From: Enterobacterales bacterium
GTDB lineage: Bacteria > Pseudomonadota > Gammaproteobacteria > Enterobacterales > Enterobacteriaceae
Direction of reading: 5' to 3'
Length of the DNA stretch: 34,256 bases
Assembly (NCBI GenBank): GCA_015654925.1
Contig: JAATFX010000054.1
Location: forward strand, 1-34,256
The notes below the pieces were generated by a model. The model saw nothing but the letters and a program-made list of their open reading frames with translations. It was not told where the DNA came from and made no database searches. Shown piece by piece: positions 32,830 through 34,256 of this stretch. Each line of letters opens with the position of its first letter. The first letter of the stretch is position 1. A program made the position numbers and the translations under genes.

Positions 32830-34256
32830 ATGACAGCTTCTTTATATAACAGCGCTACCGGTGTACAGGCTCCGCACTGCTTGCATGCCATCGGTGTCGG
32901 CAGGACCGGCATTGCGTATGTGGAAGCCTTGCTGCGCACCGGTGAAGTCGAAGATTTACTGGAGGACCCGCGCGCCCGCTTCGCCGCCATGGTGGTCGAT
33001 ATCGGCGATCAGGATATCCATATCGTCAAGGATTACGCCGGCGCCTTGGTAAAACGTCTTGAGGAACGCGGCATTCCCGCTTCGCGCTTTCAGTTTCAGG
33101 CAATTGTGCTGGAGATAAAGGATACGGAAAGCTATTTTTCGGGCATGAACCGCACGCGTGAATACCTTAAGCTGGAATATCCCCGCTATTACTGGAATCC
33201 CAACTACGAATCCTATGTGCCGCACGACACCAAGTTTCCCAAGCCGGGCGAGCACTTCCCGCGATCCATTGCCAAGGGTTTATACGCCAATGCCTATTAT
33301 GACGGCGATCGTCCCATGCATAAAGCCTTGGATCAATTCGTGAACCATATTGAAGAGGCAACCCTGCCCTCGATGATCGCGGTATCTTTCAGCCTGGCGG
33401 GGGGAACCGGCAGCGGGATAGTGATGGACCTGGCGCGTCATCTGGCGACGGTAAAGCTGGGGCGCCGCATGCCGGTGATCGGCGTCGGCCAGTTGCCCCA
33501 CAGCGGCGATCCGGATATCTATAAAGAGAGTCCCGGACTCTACACCACGCTCAATGAGCTCGATTGCATGCTTGATGACGATAAAAACGCGGGTGTGACC
33601 ACGGTCTGGGGCGATCTCTACCGCAGTCCGTTTACCGGCGGATTCTTTGTGGTCAATCCGGAGCAAAGCTGGCAACGGCTGTCATCTTATACCGATACCG
33701 GCAATCAAAAGGTACGCCATGAGTTTAAACAGCTGGTGACCAACCGTTTTGTCGCCGATTCCTTTATGCGCTTCGCCGTGCTCGACAAGAGCCGGGTGCT
33801 GTTTCGTTCTTTACGCCCGACCGGCTTCACCGGCGCGCCGCATGAAACCATCAGTTCCAAATCCCGGAACTGGACGCTGTTCAACGTCGCCAAGCTGACC
33901 CATCCGGGGGTACAGGTGCTCCCAGGCCAAAGCGGCGATGTCTGGGATGAGACCCTGGCGCAGTGGACTAAATTCATCGCGACTTTCGACGGTTTGGCGG
34001 ATAGCTTCGAAACCGATTTTGCCGAACTGCACATCCATTGTTCCCGCGATATGAATCTGGAAAAGCTGACGCACAATGTCAGGGAAGCGATTACCGGCAG
34101 CTATCTGATGGAAACCGGATCGTCGTTGCAAGTCTATCATTACGAATTTTTTGATGCCCTGACGTCTTACTGCAATGTGATTTTGCCCGGGGTGGCAAAA
34201 ACCGATTTGGCCGCGTTCTGGAATAGCCAAAAGAATTACGATGCGCTCCACTGGAA
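32830..34256 (+). CDS. Tubulin/FtsZ-superfamily-like GTPase (5' part)
   Basis: The frame is open from ATG 32830 (AGGAGA upstream) to the window end: 475 codons with no stop, so the C terminus is missing. N-terminal nucleotide loop HAIGVGRTGIAYVEALL (19-35), then the tubulin signature in SFSLAGGTGSGIVMDLARHL (187-206; GGTGSG), PVIGVGQLP (215-223), TTLNELDCMLDDD (239-251, where FtsZ/tubulin have the base-contacting Asn helix) and SPFTGGFFVVNP. These suggest a GTP-binding, possibly filament-forming protein outside the standard FtsZ, TubZ and tubulin groups; families such as the FtsZ-like group of Makarova and Koonin (2010) are a possible home. An 85-bp gap with a small inverted repeat (ATATTC-N4-GAATAT near 32778-32793) precedes it. 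Confidence 0.75.
   Translation, partial: MTASLYNSATGVQAPHCLHAIGVGRTGIAYVEALLRTGEVEDLLEDPRARFAAMVVDIGDQDIHIVKDYAGALVKRLEERGIPASRFQFQAIVLEIKDTESYFSGMNRTREYLKLEYPRYYWNPNYESYVPHDTKFPKPGEHFPRSIAKGLYANAYYDGDRPMHKALDQFVNHIEEATLPSMIAVSFSLAGGTGSGIVMDLARHLATVKLGRRMPVIGVGQLPHSGDPDIYKESPGLYTTLNELDCMLDDDKNAGVTTVWGDLYRSPFTGGFFVVNPEQSWQRLSSYTDTGNQKVRHEFKQLVTNRFVADSFMRFAVLDKSRVLFRSLRPTGFTGAPHETISSKSRNWTLFNVAKLTHPGVQVLPGQSGDVWDETLAQWTKFIATFDGLADSFETDFAELHIHCSRDMNLEKLTHNVREAITGSYLMETGSSLQVYHYEFFDALTSYCNVILPGVAKTDLAAFWNSQKNYDALHW

Overview
The window looks like chromosome of an enterobacterial gammaproteobacterium. It is GC-rich over metabolic genes and AT-rich over regulatory gaps, has near-perfect CRP boxes, a bgl-type antitermination operon and an ecdC/ecdD pair close to those of enteric bacteria. 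A soil- or plant-associated lineage, perhaps Sodalis/Pectobacteriaceae-like, is my inference; no marker gene fixes the taxon. Nearly every gene concerns uptake or breakdown of small organic compounds. I found no tRNA, rRNA, insertion sequence or CRISPR array.

Region 1 (1-2318): the 3' end of an OprB-type carbohydrate porin, converging on a PAS/AAA+/Fis sigma-54 activator with a perfect CRP box upstream. Region 2 (2683-20295): a large imino-acid cluster that looks like hydroxyproline (or hydroxyproline-isomer) catabolism. It has two periplasmic binding proteins, one ABC permease/ATPase pair, three proline-racemase-superfamily enzymes (one canonical Cys/Cys, two tandem Cys/Gly variants), an enolase-superfamily enzyme resembling cis-3-hydroxyproline dehydratase, two DapA/NAL-family lyases, a 2-oxoglutarate-semialdehyde-type dehydrogenase, a second aldehyde dehydrogenase, a covalent-FAD alditol-type oxidase, an FAD amine oxidase and a Gfo/Idh/MocA oxidoreductase. 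Three promoters share a near-identical element, GTAATATATTAC with a GTTAC-like flank, at or beside the -10 or start. The FCD-type GntR regulator at 20444-21100 is the likely binder. The usual D-hydroxyproline oxidase and pyrroline-2-carboxylate reductase are not visible, so an unrelated flavoenzyme may substitute.

Region 3 (21123-23619): a MarR regulator divergent from a UbiD-family hydroxyarylate decarboxylase (ecdC) and its small zinc-ribbon partner (ecdD). The usual UbiX/EcdB flavin prenyltransferase gene is absent. Two strong palindromes built on GTTCGTATACGAAC sit in the promoter region. Region 4 (23757-28289): a complete beta-glucoside operon with CRP box, RAT/terminator leader, BglG-type antiterminator, BglF-type PTS permease and 6-phospho-beta-glucosidase.

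Region 5 (28539-34256) is the most unusual. A cytoplasmic AmiC-like ligand sensor and an ANTAR-domain AmiR-like antiterminator are transcribed divergently from an operon whose leader carries a hexaloop hairpin overlapping a strong intrinsic terminator. Behind this apparent attenuator lie two paralogous tubulin/FtsZ-superfamily-like proteins with an unrecognised 108-residue protein between them. The second tubulin-like protein has an intact GGTGSG motif; the first has lost both visible nucleotide-binding signatures. This suggests a ligand-induced cytoskeletal or filament system with a GTPase and a pseudo-GTPase partner. The operon runs off the window end.
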